Below, piece by piece: positions 11,851 through 24,870 of a stretch of 64,000 nt of DNA. The stretch spans positions 4,462,335-4,526,334 of the forward strand of contig NC_031783.1 of NCBI RefSeq assembly GCF_001522545.3. The letters are read 5' to 3'. Position 1 is the stretch's first letter; every line of letters begins with the position of its first letter. The position numbers and the translations under genes were made by a program. Under the pieces are notes generated by a model, which worked only from the letters and a program-made list of their open reading frames with translations, was not told the DNA's origin and ran no database searches. The stretch comes from Parus major. Taxonomy: Eukaryota > Chordata > Aves > Passeriformes > Paridae.

Positions 11851-13418
11851 GACATAGAACCTTTGGACGAGATGATACTAACAGGAAACTGAAGACTTTT
11901 TTTCAGTTGTAGTTGTGTCTAGTTACTACACTTGTAGTTCTTTTACTCCTGTGTGCTCAGCAATTACTCTGATATTGGTGATATTGGTTTGCTCCAGGAA
12001 TGCTCAAGTTCATGAACTGGCCATGCATGAAGTCCATGTGATGAACATACAGACCAGCCATTAGGTTTCTGAATATTTCCTAGGGATAAAACAACAAAAA
12101 AATTGAGTCTCCAAAATTGTTCTTTTGAGTGGCAGATGAATGCTCCTTTGGTCTAGGAAGTCACCTGGATAACAGGAGTCTAAACATAATGTTGTGACTC
12201 TGCTCTTCATGTGCTAAATCGTGCCAGATTTTTGGTGTGAAATTTAAACAGAGCAAGCAGCCCCAGAATAAACATCATGATGAGCAGTCTTCATGGTGTT
12301 ACTACCCTTTGAAATACTGAAGAGTTCTTTATTTCTTGATTTATTTGGCTTTCATGAGAAGGTTTTGGTAGTGGGGGAGCTACAGGGGCGCCTCTGGTGA
12401 GAAGCTGCCTGAAGCTTTCCCCGTCTCACAGAACCAGTACCAGTGGCTCAGGATGGACCCACCACTGGCCAAGGCTCAGCCCAGCAGTGGAGGTGGCAAT
12501 GCCTCTGGGGTAAGAGATTTAAGAAAGGGCACAAAAATCCCTGGCAACTGCAGCTGGGAGAGAAAGATCAGAGCAGAAGGAGGGGGAAGATGTGCAGCCC
12601 AAGGTGAAGTCCCTGGTCCAGGGCCAAGGCACCACCCTCAAGGAGGCACTGGGCTGGCACAAACACAAGTGATGTTCCCAAGTATCTCTAAAGGTGATAG
12701 AGTTCTCTACTCTAGAACTCACTGGCAGAAAGGAAGGGACAATGTGGCCTCTCTTGGTGCTCAGGCTGTTACCTGTATTCATTTGCCTGCTTTATCCCTT
12801 ACTTCCCTGGGAACTCTTGATAAAAACCTGAGAACAAAGAGTTTATCTTACACAAGTCATCCTTAGTGCATAACAACCTTCATATTAATTAGGATACAGT
12901 GTCTGAAAGGTAAAGGATTCAGAAATGCAGTGCACTGAAGGAAGCAGGACTGGGTTGCCAAGGAAGGAAAGCAGAAGTTTCTCATGTTCACAGTGCTCTG
13001 AGTGAGCGAGAGTTTGATATTCTCACAGGTGCATTTTAACCAAAAACCTTGAGAATTCATGTCCATGAATATTTCTGAAAGCTTTGCTAAGTTTCCCTTT
13101 TCCTGACCCCCGAGCTCAGAGCAGCTGCTGCCTGTGCAGGGACAGGGACACGGCACAGCCTGGGAAGAGCAGCTACAGAGTTCCCATGGCAACAGGAACT
13201 CCTCAAACTCTCAGAAGTTCCTTCCCTTTCGATATTTATTTTGCATTTCTCTACTTTGTCAGGCTAAATGTTTTAAAGACAAAACTTTTATTAAATTAAT
13301 CCTGCTTAAATGACTTTGGAAAGGAAAAATATTAGAAAATAGCAGAAGAGAGGACACGGCATCTGTAATAATTTTGGTTATTTTGTTGTATCCAGAGGGA
13401 AACCTGCTTGTATTTTTT

Positions 13419-13431
13419 GTGTGTGTGTGTG
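13419..13431. repeat. (GT)6 microsatellite
   Basis: A short GT dinucleotide run preceded by six T. It may be polymorphic but is near the lower length limit. Confidence 0.8.
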
Positions 13432-14020
13432 AAATTTGGCCTTAAAATAGTCCTTTTCTCCCCAAATGTGTTTTTATAAATGCCACTGAAGTGAGCTTTA
13501 TAGCCTATAAAACTGATGTTGGTGGGGCGAAATGGTGTCATGTATAACAGCATATCTGAGTCCTCAATTTTTGAGATATTTCCACTAAGAATTCAATTTT
13601 TTCCCAATGTTCAGGGATCACTACTCCAAGCTACACCAGAGCTATGACAGTCATTTACATTTATCCTAATTTCTACCTTTTCCCCGTCACAATCTTAACA
13701 CAGGTATCCCCATCACACAACATCAGGCAGAAATAACTCAGAGAGGCTTGAGTTTCCATGAATAAGTGAAGATCACAACATTTTCATCTTTTTAACTGTC
13801 TATTTCCAGGTATTTGGTCCTCAAAAGGCATTTTGCTCCCAGATAAGGGCTGTGAATGAAGCTGTGCTCCAGCTGCTGCCATAGAGTCAAGACAGAATTT
13901 TGCTATGAGTTTTTCTGAGAAGGACTGAGTCTCTTCCAAATACCTGATTTTAGACTGAACTAGGTGTGAAATAAGATGACATAACTGGTATTTGTTCTAA
14001 CATAATAAATAACAGAGAAG

Positions 14021-14047
14021 CTTTCTTTCTTTCTTTTTTTCTTTTTT
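14021..14047. repeat. pyrimidine tract (CTTT)n
   Basis: Three CTTT units followed by T-runs broken by C, immediately before AGCAG. It resembles a polypyrimidine-AG acceptor by chance; no exon follows. Confidence 0.7.
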
Positions 14048-17000
14048 AGCAGAGAAGAAACTGTCAGAATTATTTAGGAGCTGTTGGTACTAACAGCAGG
14101 GTAGAAAGAAAGGTCCTGTTCATTACTGTAAAAAGATACTGACTGCCTTTAAATAAACTCAGTCCTTCCTAAAGGCACTAAAGTAAAGGCTATCACTTCT
14201 TTCTGTTATTACTGCAACTCCAAGTATAAATTGGGGATTGACTCAGACAGCAATTCCTTTTGTTTTAACCTTTTACACCCTAAAAGAGTGTATCTTTTTC
14301 CTCACGCCATTATTTACCAAAATTTATTATTTTTCACATAACGATCAGGACGTTCTCTGAACAACCATTTAGGTTTCTTAGATTCCCTAATTCCCTCTCC
14401 CAGATCGAGCCTGTGTGTCACATCTGTAGTGCTCCTAATGAGTTGCTAATGAGGTTTGCAAATGAGGAGGCACAGGCAATGGGGTGATGGAAACAGGAGG
14501 CTGATCTGAAGGTTTGGTGAGCAAGGATTTGGCACTTGTATGAGTTTGGTGATTGTCTCACCCCCTGCACTTCTCCCTGTGCAGCTCCTGAGCTTTGGGG
14601 GAATCAGGAACATCCCTGGCTCGGAGTGCTGTGTTCCACCAGCTGTGCTTTGGGGACCCTACCTAGAGCAGGAGTCTGCAGGTGACATTGCTGAGTTCTG
14701 CAGCTGGAAACAGAAAACCAAATCCTCACCCAGGAGTACGAGAATGCCTGATTTAACAAAATTAGTCTCACATTCAAAATTGATGAGGATCACATTTTGA
14801 ATTGGGAACAGATGGAGAAGTGCTGAGCTTTGCCTTAGTGTCTATAATGCTTCTTATGCAAGAATGTGTTTTTATTTCTTATCATAGTTCACTTGAGCCT
14901 TGTAATTCTGGTAAGATCCCCCATAAACAAAACAAGGCAATTCTAGAGTTTACAGTGTCTACTGATATCCTCCTCTGAAAAACAGCAAGTCTGACTCTGT
15001 TCAAATGAAATACAAGCTAATTAAGATGAAGGAATTTCATTCTTTTCATTACTTATTTTGGTTAGTCAAAGTAATTTAACCCACTAAATCTGAATTATCT
15101 TTCACACTAAAATTGTGAAGGGTAGTGCAGAGAATAGGTTAGCTGGTGAATTCCCTGCCTTTCAAGAAAAGAGCAAACCTGAAGGGTTTAAAGAGTAAGG
15201 AGCTGTGCACTTGTGCTAATTACCTGGTTTGTATTGCCATTGTGGATCAAATTAACCTTTTGATGTGTGTCTCCTATGTAAAATGTGGAAGCTACATTAC
15301 TGTGGGAGCAGTGCATGGGCTGTAGTCATTACAGAACATGGCCATGGACCATTATTCAACATTTCTGCAAGTTAAGAAATAATTTTAATATGCTTTTCCT
15401 TACTGCTTAAGCTGCTTACTTACCAAGTTCAATCTTCTTTCTAAAAGAGAGTCTTTATTTGTGGAAGTATTTATACAAAGAATACCAGCATTATTTTATA
15501 GTGATTTTCTAAAGAACTAGACAAGTCTATTTGAAGCTTTTCTTTGGTATTAACTAGATGTTTTATCATAAGTGAGCAAGGCATTTCTGGTTCACTAGCC
15601 TTTTTTGCTTTCCTGAATGCACTTCAACCTCATTCACAGTTCAAGTCTATATAATCCTTATGCCTTTCATACTTTTAAATCCTCCACAGTGTTTTTTGTA
15701 TATCTGACTCTGCTAATATCCACAGAGCTCAGGTCTTAAAGCTCTCTCCTGAGCTTGTATAATTCTGTTCTGAGGGTGAAATACACATTTTCACCAAACT
15801 TTTTACTGCTCACAAGCAAGGGCGATGTTTTCATTAATACCAAGGCCCTTCTGACCTCAGTTTTACCCTCTGAAACCCCAAATCCATTCCTTACAATGAA
15901 AATATGAGCTGTAGGCTGGCCATTCATTTATCCTTGCTCCGAACACCAGTTATGAACCTGCTGCCCAGGTTTCTGGATCTAAGTCTGATGTCACTTTGTG
16001 TTTGCTGCTTTCTTCCTTCCAATACTTGCTCCTTGAACTTTAAATGGAAGGAGGATTTTTTGGGATGTAAATATGCAAGCAAACATGAAAAAGGGCAGTT
16101 GGGTTATAACTTTGGTTCTGGACAGGCAAAAGCTTGTCTATCACTGCTCCAGGATAACTTTACATACTTCACATTACACAGCTGTGCCATGCACAAAAAC
16201 AGCTGGATTTGTTGGCAATGATGGAGTATTCTCTTCCATGGTGCTTGGTGTATATATTGACTGTGACAAAGTGTGATTGTAGCTACAATAAAATCTTCTG
16301 TAGCTGAACACCTGCCTTGGACAAACTGTGGATGTTTAGCAGGTCCCTATCTTCACCTGCTAGTTTGCAATTTTTCATGTGCTATAGCATAATGCATTAG
16401 GAAAGCCATGGGACACAAATGTGTATTTAAAAAATGTATTGCAGGGCACTTTGCAAGGGTTTGAGCTGCTACAGAGCAGCCTTGTGGTCTCTCTGCTGCT
16501 CTGCAGCCATTGCAAATGGAAATAGAAGCTCAGGATGATCTGCAGTGGGTTGCTAAAGCAATTGTAGAACAAAGCTGTGTGCTCTGCTCTGCTCTCCCAG
16601 CTCAAGGTGTCTGCCTGTTCTGTCAGCTCCCTTTGCTTGCTTTGCCATTTATTTTAACAGAAAGCTGTTCAGCTTCAGGGAGCACCCTCCAAAAGCAGCC
16701 AGGTCTCCTCTTTTGCTATGCAGAATGTTCAGCAAATCTGTTACCCTCCATCTCTCACCCAAACACAAAATTCCCTCTCTGAGGTTAGAACATTGTGTCA
16801 AAGCAGGAAAGCCTCAACTGGATTGATTTATAAAGCTAAAAAGAAGACATCTTCTGCCAATGTCCTGAGCAACAGCTGTCTTCCTAGGGCTATGCTATTT
16901 CAACCCTAAAAGCACAGGGAGATTTAAATTCACAATTTTTTTTAGTGTTATCTGCACATCACCTTTCCAGCCAGGGAAACAGAATATTTTAGCATGTTCT

Positions 17001-20000
17001 CAAGGCCATTATGTTTAAAGACATTTTTTTGAGATTTTTTTCTGCTTAGTTAGGGAGTTTCTTTTTTTCTGGGGTCTGCAGTATGGCGTTGACTCTGCTG
17101 GTGAAGCTCTGTGTTGGAACATACCTGATAACCTCTGCTGTGTAATTCCTCTTTCTTTTGAATTACTTTTGAGGGTTTTATTATATTTGTTTAAAGAATT
17201 TTATAGTTTCAGACTAATTTGAGCTGCAAGTGTAGCCCAGATCTCCTCCAGCTTTCCTCAGCAAAGACTGATGGTCCAGCTCAACAGGCTGTGCTTTTGT
17301 GGAATCACTTTGTTTTCACATGAAGTGTCTGGGATGGTGAACATTCATGGACATGCTTGGTATCAGGAGTAAAATCATGTGGATTATTAATTCAGAAAAT
17401 TCAGAAATATTCAAGTTATTCAGGCCTTGAAGCTGTTGTGCTGTATGAGTCAGATGAATGTCAGACACCAGGTCAGTCTGTGCTTGGGTTTCAGGGTGGG
17501 AAGGCCCTGTAGCCTTGGAAGGTCCAAGATGCTTTAAGGGAATATGATCTCAAAACTCATTACTGAACACAAAATGCTGGAGTGTTTGCAAGAATGGAAC
17601 CAACTTAGACAGCAGTTCTGAGAGTCAGTGGTGTGTTTAGTCATCTATCATGGCATAGATTTTGCTATCACCTTTCCATCCATACTTTTAAGTCTTTGTC
17701 AAAATACAGGAACTTTTTCCTGTACAGATATCTGTACATGACAGTGGAGAGAAGTGGAAAAAAGCAGAAATGTCATACAATTATTCAGAAGCTTGCCAAA
17801 ATTCTCTTTATATTGCAAAGTACTTCAACAAAAAAATTAATCTTTCTGCTGTGATTAGTTTTGTCATTAAGTAAATGGAACTGTTTTAGCTTTAGGTTTT
17901 AAAACTAAAACAGGGCTATTTCTTCTCCTCTCCCACATGGCAACTGAAATAAATATCAATGTTTGTGACCAAACTGCCTTGACTCATTCTTGCCCTTACC
18001 CCTTCAGCCTTTCCTGTAGGTTACCTTCATTTAGCTGAAAGGCAAGAAATAGCTAGAGAGAGAAGAATAAACAATCACACAACCTTTTTCTCCTCTCTAT
18101 TCCTATATACTGTGTTCTTGTGATAATATTTTTACATTTACTTATCTGAAGATTGCCCTCTGCTGCATTAGCCATTCAGTGAAAATTGAAATATTCAAGC
18201 TGGCTATTGTTACTTTATGAAAACTTTGGGTTTAGTTTATTTTTCAGACCATTGAAAGGAATCAGTGAAGAACACACTTTTATTCAGGTGAGCAGCACGC
18301 TAATTTTGTTTCACGCTTTAGGGAACTTCAGATTATAACTTTGTAGCTATACTGGAATTGAGCTAAGAAGGGCATGCAATAAAATATCTTAATTGTCCCA
18401 CATTTTCAGGCAGTAGGCTGGATCATGTGTTTGTGTATTACCTGCTCTTTAACAGCCACTTGCTGGAGGAGAGACATGTTTGTTTTATAAGCCACCTGTA
18501 CAAATGCAAGGCTATTAAACTGCCTTCTGTGGAGAGTGTGTCACATTTCGATTCCAAAAACAGGGAGTGGGGTTTGAAATGGATTCTTCATCCATAACTC
18601 TGCTTTTTCCCACCCCTTGGGAAGCTCTCATGACACACCCTGGAGTGACAAAGTTGAGAGCAGCAGTTTTCATCTCTTCTGTCTCAGCTCTGGAGCCATG
18701 GAGAGCTCCATGGGACTGGACTCAGGTGGAAATCACGGCTGGGATTGTGGAGGAGGCAGAGTCCTCTTCTGCCCCTGCTCTGCCTTGCAGGGGCAGGAAC
18801 ACGGTGCCAGGAGAAAATCAGCTTTCCCTGATTCTGTAGGAAAACTGAGTGCATGGCTCAGTAACAGGGACTGCTCCTAAAATTAAAGAAGGTGTGTTTC
18901 TGAGTCTGGCTGGAGTCCTAATTCTCCTGAAAGTCAGCAGTAACATATGGGTGCAGCTACCTGCCTGATCCCTCAACTGCAACACTTAAGCATTTGTCTT
19001 GTCCCTAAAATATCTCAAGATAATGTTTTCAGTATTGATTACATTAATTTGCAGTTAGCTTTCTCCTGTGGTCTAGTAAACCCTGAATCTGCCATTCTGA
19101 ATCATAAAGTATTGAAGAAAGTCTGGGAAGATGAAAAATTTTTACTTTTAGAGAAACAGTGTATTTCTCTTATTATTTTTTAATATATACCATTATTTGT
19201 AATTATATACATAATGAATGCTATAAAGAAGTGTTTGTATGGAGCACATTCTTTTATGGTTATTACAGTTATATTTTCTGCTGAAAATCAGCCATCTATG
19301 GTGTGATGCAAATGCTTTTGCAAGGCTCACTACTGGTAATCAATGAGAAAAAAGTAATGCTTTTGAATTGAATGCTTTCACTTTGGCCAGACCATTCTGT
19401 GGTTTCCAGCCTTTAGAGGCAGCCAGATTTAACCAGTGGCTTGGATGACGACCATCAGCAAAGTGGGGTGGGAAATATTATTGGTGACAGGAGTGGTGTG
19501 CACTGAGGCTAGCATGAGCTTTCTGTGTCTGACAGCAGAGACAGCATCAGAGCAGTTACAGAAGTGGAGAGTTCAAGGAGTAGAATGTGCTGGATTCTAG
19601 ATCACTGCAAAACAGCTCACACAGAAATGACGGAGCTAAAGCAAATCAAGCGCATTAAAGTACTTCAACTAAGGAGTAACAAAAGTGTCCATCAGGATTT
19701 CAGTGTGCTTCTTGAATAAGATAGGGTGAATTTAATGAGTGACTTCAAGGAGTAATAGGATAGTTACGTCCTGAAAGTGAATGGAGATTAATTCAGAATC
19801 TGGAATTACAAGAGTTGTAGGAATTAACAATCAGCTGCATAAAAAAGAATCATCTGCAGTAGATGAAGAGACCATTAGTTCTTTGAAAATGTCTGGTATC
19901 TGAGAAGACTGTTAACAAGGAGACCTTATTAGAAATGATTTTTTCTGTGAACAGCAGAAAATGAAGTCTGGTTTCCTACACTATTTTTTTTTTGCATCTT

Positions 20001-20763
20001 AAATCCCTTGCATGTCTCTATTACAAACACTTGGCACGTGTGTTTTTGTCGTTATTACAACCTCCTTTTCCAGTTCCTTCCTTCAGCACCCTGTCCAACC
20101 CCTACTCCCCTCAGGGAGCTGCTTGTGTTCCCAGTGTTTGCCCTGTCTGAGGTCCTGCCATCCCCCTGTCTCTCCCCACACTTGTGTCCCGTGTTTGGGG
20201 AAAGCTGCCTGGGTATTGATTGGGAGGCAGCTGCTCCTGACAAAGATGAACTGTCCTGTCTCTGCCTTGACAGGATATAACAAGGTCTCTGTTCTCTACC
20301 CAGATGACAGGGCTAAAGCTGATCAGGAGGTGCTAGATGTACAGAGAGTATCTGAGAGAGAACCACAGCTCAGGGACACACGGTGTCACTGAATCAAACT
20401 CCAGCCTCTACCCTTTGCCAGGGAAACACTGCTTCACATCCTGGGGCCAAGCAGCAGCTCAAGCCTCGGGACAAAACGGGGGTAACCATGGCCTGCTGCA
20501 GCAGCATCACACTTGGCAGCCCCTGCCAGCAGGGCCACAGTGCCAGCCAGCTCCCAGGGGCTCCAGCAGCCACAGGAGACACCCAGCACTCCAGCCCTCC
20601 TGTGCCAATCGCCAGCTAAAACTGTCACAGACTGATGCTGTCAAACACAGTGTCAGCACTTGATGTCAGGCATCCTCTGGGAACACCACAAAAACCTATC
20701 TGTCTTATCCCTTTCTCAGATTAGGCTGCTCTGTGAGCACAGGGTGGCTCATCTGATGTGGGC

Positions 20764-21135
20764 TGAGGTGCTTTTAGCCCAGCTGGAGATGAAACAATGG
20801 AACACCACACAGCTGCTCACTCAGCTCCCCTTCTCTTCTCCCTGGCCCCTGTGCAGTGGGGATGAGAATCAAAGCTAAACTTGAGTGGCGAGATAAGAAC
20901 AGTTTAACAGTTGAAAAGAAAGTAAAATACAACAATGATAGTAAATAATAATAATGATGATGATAAAAAGGAAGAAAAACACCAAAACAAAAACCAGGTG
21001 ATGCACAATGCAATTTCTCATCTCCTGGTGACCGATGACTCCCCCTTCTCAAACCCTGGTCAGACCTGCCAGGCAGCTCCCCCCAGTTAAACACTGGCCA
21101 TGATGGTACACTGGGCTCTGTGGTATGATCTCTAT
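20764..21135 (-). mobile_element. avian endogenous-retrovirus LTR remnant (solo)
   Basis: The order of motifs matches a widespread avian LTR family. An edge reading TGAGGTGCTTTTAGCCC is followed by CACCACACAGCTGCTCACTC. Next is GAGATAAGAACAGTTTAA, then an A/T-rich (AATAAT/GATGAT)n tract. GTGATGCACAATGCAATT, a CTCATCTCCTGGTGACCGATG segment split by substitutions, and CTGTGGTATG complete the series. The strand is inferred. In this family the opposite strand carries the promoter, and here a damaged TATA-like GTGTTTAAC lies upstream of an ATTAAA-type polyadenylation-like signal on the minus strand. No gag, pol or env sequence flanks it, so it appears to be a solo, partly deleted LTR. Whether it is class ERVL or ERVK is not certain. 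Confidence 0.7.
20922..20967. repeat. AAT/GAT trinucleotide-rich tract inside the LTR
   Basis: AATAATAATAATGATGATGAT followed by A-rich sequence. Such a tract is normal in the middle of this LTR family and can vary in length between copies. Confidence 0.7.
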
Positions 21136-24100
21136 TCATTCTGTGAAATAAAAACTGGTTAAAAGAAAGAAACAAAAGATGGACATAAATGCTAAATTTT
21201 CATGCTGGGAGGAGGTTATTGATGAGGTCTTGCAGGACTCTGTGCTAAACTTTGTGCTGTGTATTTAGAGCGAGTTTCTTGTAGAAAGTTTGCTTGGTGT
21301 AAATTTATGTAGGACAATTTAATCTATAGCAGACATGGAAAAGTTACAAGAGGATCACTTAATATTATCACTTAATTGAGTTATTGGGAAATTAATTCAA
21401 GGTATTGTTTATAGAAAGGAAAGTAATTCAAACTCTACTTATGCCATTATGGGCTCCAAATTAAGTATTCCCACTCACAAAAGACATCTTAAAGTCATTG
21501 TAAATTGTTCTCTTAAGACATAAGGTTAGTGTGATTTGCTGCCAAAGCACTAAGTAGGACATCATAAATTGCTAGGAAATCAAAAGAGAGCATACAACTG
21601 AAAATACCCACATGAGAAAAGATTAAGTAAGCAAGGGCATCTCTATAGCTCTGAGAAGTTGTTTGGGGGGAAGAAAAAAATCTACACTGGGGTGCATTAA
21701 AGCTCTGATGTAGGGATTTTATACACTTCCTGTAATCAGACAGACATCTCAAAATGTTCCCATAAATGAAAAAGCTTCAAATGCATCAGTGTGGGATGAC
21801 AAGACAAGAAACAGAGAAACCCTGTCTCAATTCAGCCATGAGTGACTGAGTCAGAACTGACTTCTGATTCTGTGTGAACGGCTACAGACTTTTTAGTGTC
21901 TGAAGTGAACTCTGACAGCCAACACTGGCAGTCCCCAGACTGAAAACAGACCTCTTATCTTCTGAGACCTAGATTTACACAAATTCTTGTTTTCCTAATG
22001 TGAGCATCCTCTGGCATTTCTCACTGGTTTAATTTGGCATTGCTTTTCTATCTCTCTTACTAAGTATTGCAAACATTTAAAGTTTGATATCACATGCATG
22101 TGAATACCGTGCTGTGTTCCTCCTAGGTACCTCAGTGCCTTTAATTCTTTTAAATGTGGGGGAAAATTTGGGTTTTGTGAGGATTATTACATTAATATTT
22201 TCAAAATGAGTTCAGAAAGTTCTGTTTTGCCAGTGCTAGGAGTTAAATAATGAGAAAAGATTCAGATTTTTCAAGTATTGAGTCTTTGACCCACTTACTT
22301 CCATGGCAAGCAATCACCTCTAGAAATACTTCTAACCTTCCTTTAAAGTTGCAGGAAGAAAGGGTAAGTGGTTTAAAGCATTTGATGTATAAAGTAAAAC
22401 ATTCATTGTAGCAAGGTCCCTTATTCCCTTTCCCTTTTAGCAGCAGATTTTGTTTTAAAAAAACACACACCTTTTTACTAATTTTTTTTCAGTTGTATCA
22501 GTGATGATATTATCTGCACTTTTCTAGGGATAAAAAATAAAATAACTCGATAGTGGCTCACAAGTGCTGCTCCTGATAGAACTGAGTGTTGTTTCCTTGA
22601 AGAGGAGATGAGAAATGCTCAGAGAATGGGGAGAGGAGCAGGACAGGCTGAGGGCAGGTTCTGCTGCTGGTCTGGGCGCTTGCTGCTCCCACTCACCCTG
22701 GGCATGGAAAGGAGGAGCTGCTCTGTTTGCTGGCAGGAATTCCTCCTGCCACTGCTGGGGCCTCCCCTGGATGTTTCCAGCACAAGCAGGGTGCTGATGC
22801 TGTCAGCTTTGCCTGCATCCATGTGAAAGCCTGGCTCCTCACCTCGTATTACTGCGCTGGCAAACGCAGTTAAACTGCAAAATGTCACCATTACCAGGCT
22901 GTGTTTCTTGCGGGCTGGTTTTATGCTCTGTCTTCATTTGGAAAATGCTTTGCTGGCAGATATATATTTCTCCCCATAAAGCATTCCCAGCAATCTGAAA
23001 AATAACAGTTTGATCCATGGTGCTGTGTCTAGCTGACAGTGCAAAGAGGAGATTCTGTCACGTGTTCATGCACTATGCATGAAATGCAATTACTCAGCCC
23101 TGAATGTGATCAGGGCATTAGGCTCCTCGTGTGAAATATTCCCTTGTATCCTTAGTGATCCCCAGGGTCTTGTGTGATAACTTAGAAAGCTAGAGGAAGG
23201 AAGAAGAGCGTCTTTAGAATAGGTTTGTCACAAAGGGTTAAACAAAAAGCTGATTTGCCAAGCTGCAAATGGGTGAAGGGATTTACAGTAATATTTAAAG
23301 GCACCAAAGAAAATTTAGGGAAATGTGAAATCATGTAAAACCAGAACAACCCTAGAGGAATAAAAATATTCAGAAAGTCACAGTGAGTACAAAACACTGG
23401 TTTGGGTTTTTTTTCCTCTTTCAAAGCTGAGAAAACTGGCTGGGAACTGGGTACCCCAAAGGCTCATTTCTACAGCATAATCATTCAGATAAGAGTTTGA
23501 AAAAATCCCACCCATAATTACCACTCAACAGCCCCACCAACAGAAGCCAGAGGAGGTCTGGTCACTCGTGGGTGTGATTTCAGATTGATGGGATGAGCAC
23601 AGAGCTGTCCTGCTGGCACCCCAAACTCCTCACTCACCTCTGCCCAGGGAATGCTCACTGTGGCACACAGATCAGGCCTTCTCCACCAGCATGGAATTTA
23701 AAAGGCAGATAAATTTAAAAGCAACCTCTTAGGCCGGCATCATAACACGGTTTGCTCCTCTAATAAATATTGAGTTCATCTAAACCTACTATTTTCAGCA
23801 ATTCTGAAATAAAATCAGAGAGGAGTCTATTTCTGTGCCAGGTAGATTAAAATGTCAGCCAAATGGAGTGCTTAGTAATAGCAAGAGAAAATGCACATGG
23901 GTGAAGCAAATCATGGCAAATCCAACCAAATTATGCTCTGTAAACTAATTTTTGGATCCTAGATGCTGGAAAAAATTTCATTTTAGCAGTATTATAAACA
24001 AATTACAGGTTTAAGAAGAAATATGTCAGTATAGTTATTGTCAGTTTTAATATGTTAACCAATAGCTTCTTCAGATCCAGGTCAATAAATGAACTGTAAT

Positions 24101-24799
24101 AAAGCTATGCTGTGCATGCCAATTGCAGCATTAAGGATAGTGACTGCAAATCCTTGAAAACAGTGCCTGCCCAACTAAAATATTATCAGTACCTCAACAT
24201 CAGCAGTAGGACAGACTGAAGAGTTATCCATCATATTCTGATAACAAAAAAATTATCAGATTAATACACATTTTAACCTCGTATTCAGCAACATATTGGA
24301 TTTATATTGTTTGGGCTGACTCCTGTGAATATTCAGGCAAGTAAATTTAATGCCAGCAAAGCTGCCGAAACAGTAAATTTTTAGTGACTATTAGAGAATG
24401 TTCATCAGAAAGTTAATGTGGAACTTGGAAGCCTGAGTGCTCACAGTGGAAACTGGCTGCCAAGAACTCTCCTCACCCGGAGGGGAATCAGAAACAATAG
24501 GACAGCAGATACCCATAATGTACATTGTTGGTGCTCAATTAATAGACTAAAAATTGAAGAGAGCTTGGCAGATGAAGCAGGGGTGAATAAATGACAGAAT
24601 TGTGACCTGCCAACAAAGATGCAGAATTTGTTAAATAGTTTCCCACTCCAAAACATTCCTGCAGCCCATTCAGTAGCACCATCCTGCACAGCTATCCCTG
24701 AGAGCCTTCCCAGTGTGCTGCAGCAGCCACAGCCAGCACAGCCCACAGCTGAACTCCAGTTTAAACCACTTTAGCTCCAAAGGCCCAGACCGAACCCAG
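21136..24799. other. gene-free stretch
   Basis: No supported gene. A GC-richer patch at 22608-22850 yields overlapping frames in several phases, a sign of composition rather than coding. A POU-type motif cluster near 23058-23090 is described in the findings. Confidence 0.6.
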
Positions 24800-24870
24800 C
24801 ATCTCCCATCTGTAAAATGAGGTTTTGTAGGTCACAGTGCTCTTGATGAGGTTCTCAGAGGACAGTTGTC
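24800..24870 (+). mobile_element. MIR-like SINE 3' fragment
   Basis: CCCATCTGTAAAATGAGG is followed by TAGGTCACAGTG and TTGATGAGG. This parallels the 3' half of amniote MIR/tRNA-SINEs (consensus order: CATCTGTAAAATGGGG, CCTACCTCACAGGG, GTTGTGAGG). It is short and diverged; the tRNA-like head is absent. Confidence 0.45.

Larger units (their letters stand above)
11851..20763. other. gene-free stretch
   Basis: No coding gene is supported over about 8.9 kb. Overlapping frames at 12453-12866 (+) and 12863-13192 (-) lack recognisable domains or heptads. A basic, Gln-rich frame at 19525-19719 (+) is followed at once by stops in all frames. Simple-sequence tracts are listed separately. The segment 20290-20760 next to the LTR is Ser/Gln-rich in translation but shows no known repeat. 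Confidence 0.55.

Noticed and set aside
12381..12396. CTCF-like motif (ACAGGGGCGCC)
   Set aside because: It misses key positions of the CTCF consensus at the 3' side and upstream half; too weak without binding data.
12453..13192. Pair of 110-140 codon frames on opposite strands
   Set aside because: Low-information Gly/Ser/Pro-rich translation in a moderately GC-rich patch, with no splice-site support.
19380..19420. CR1 terminus-like ACCATTCTGTGGTTT
   Set aside because: A single octamer-like match without the upstream CCTTCCAACCC context.
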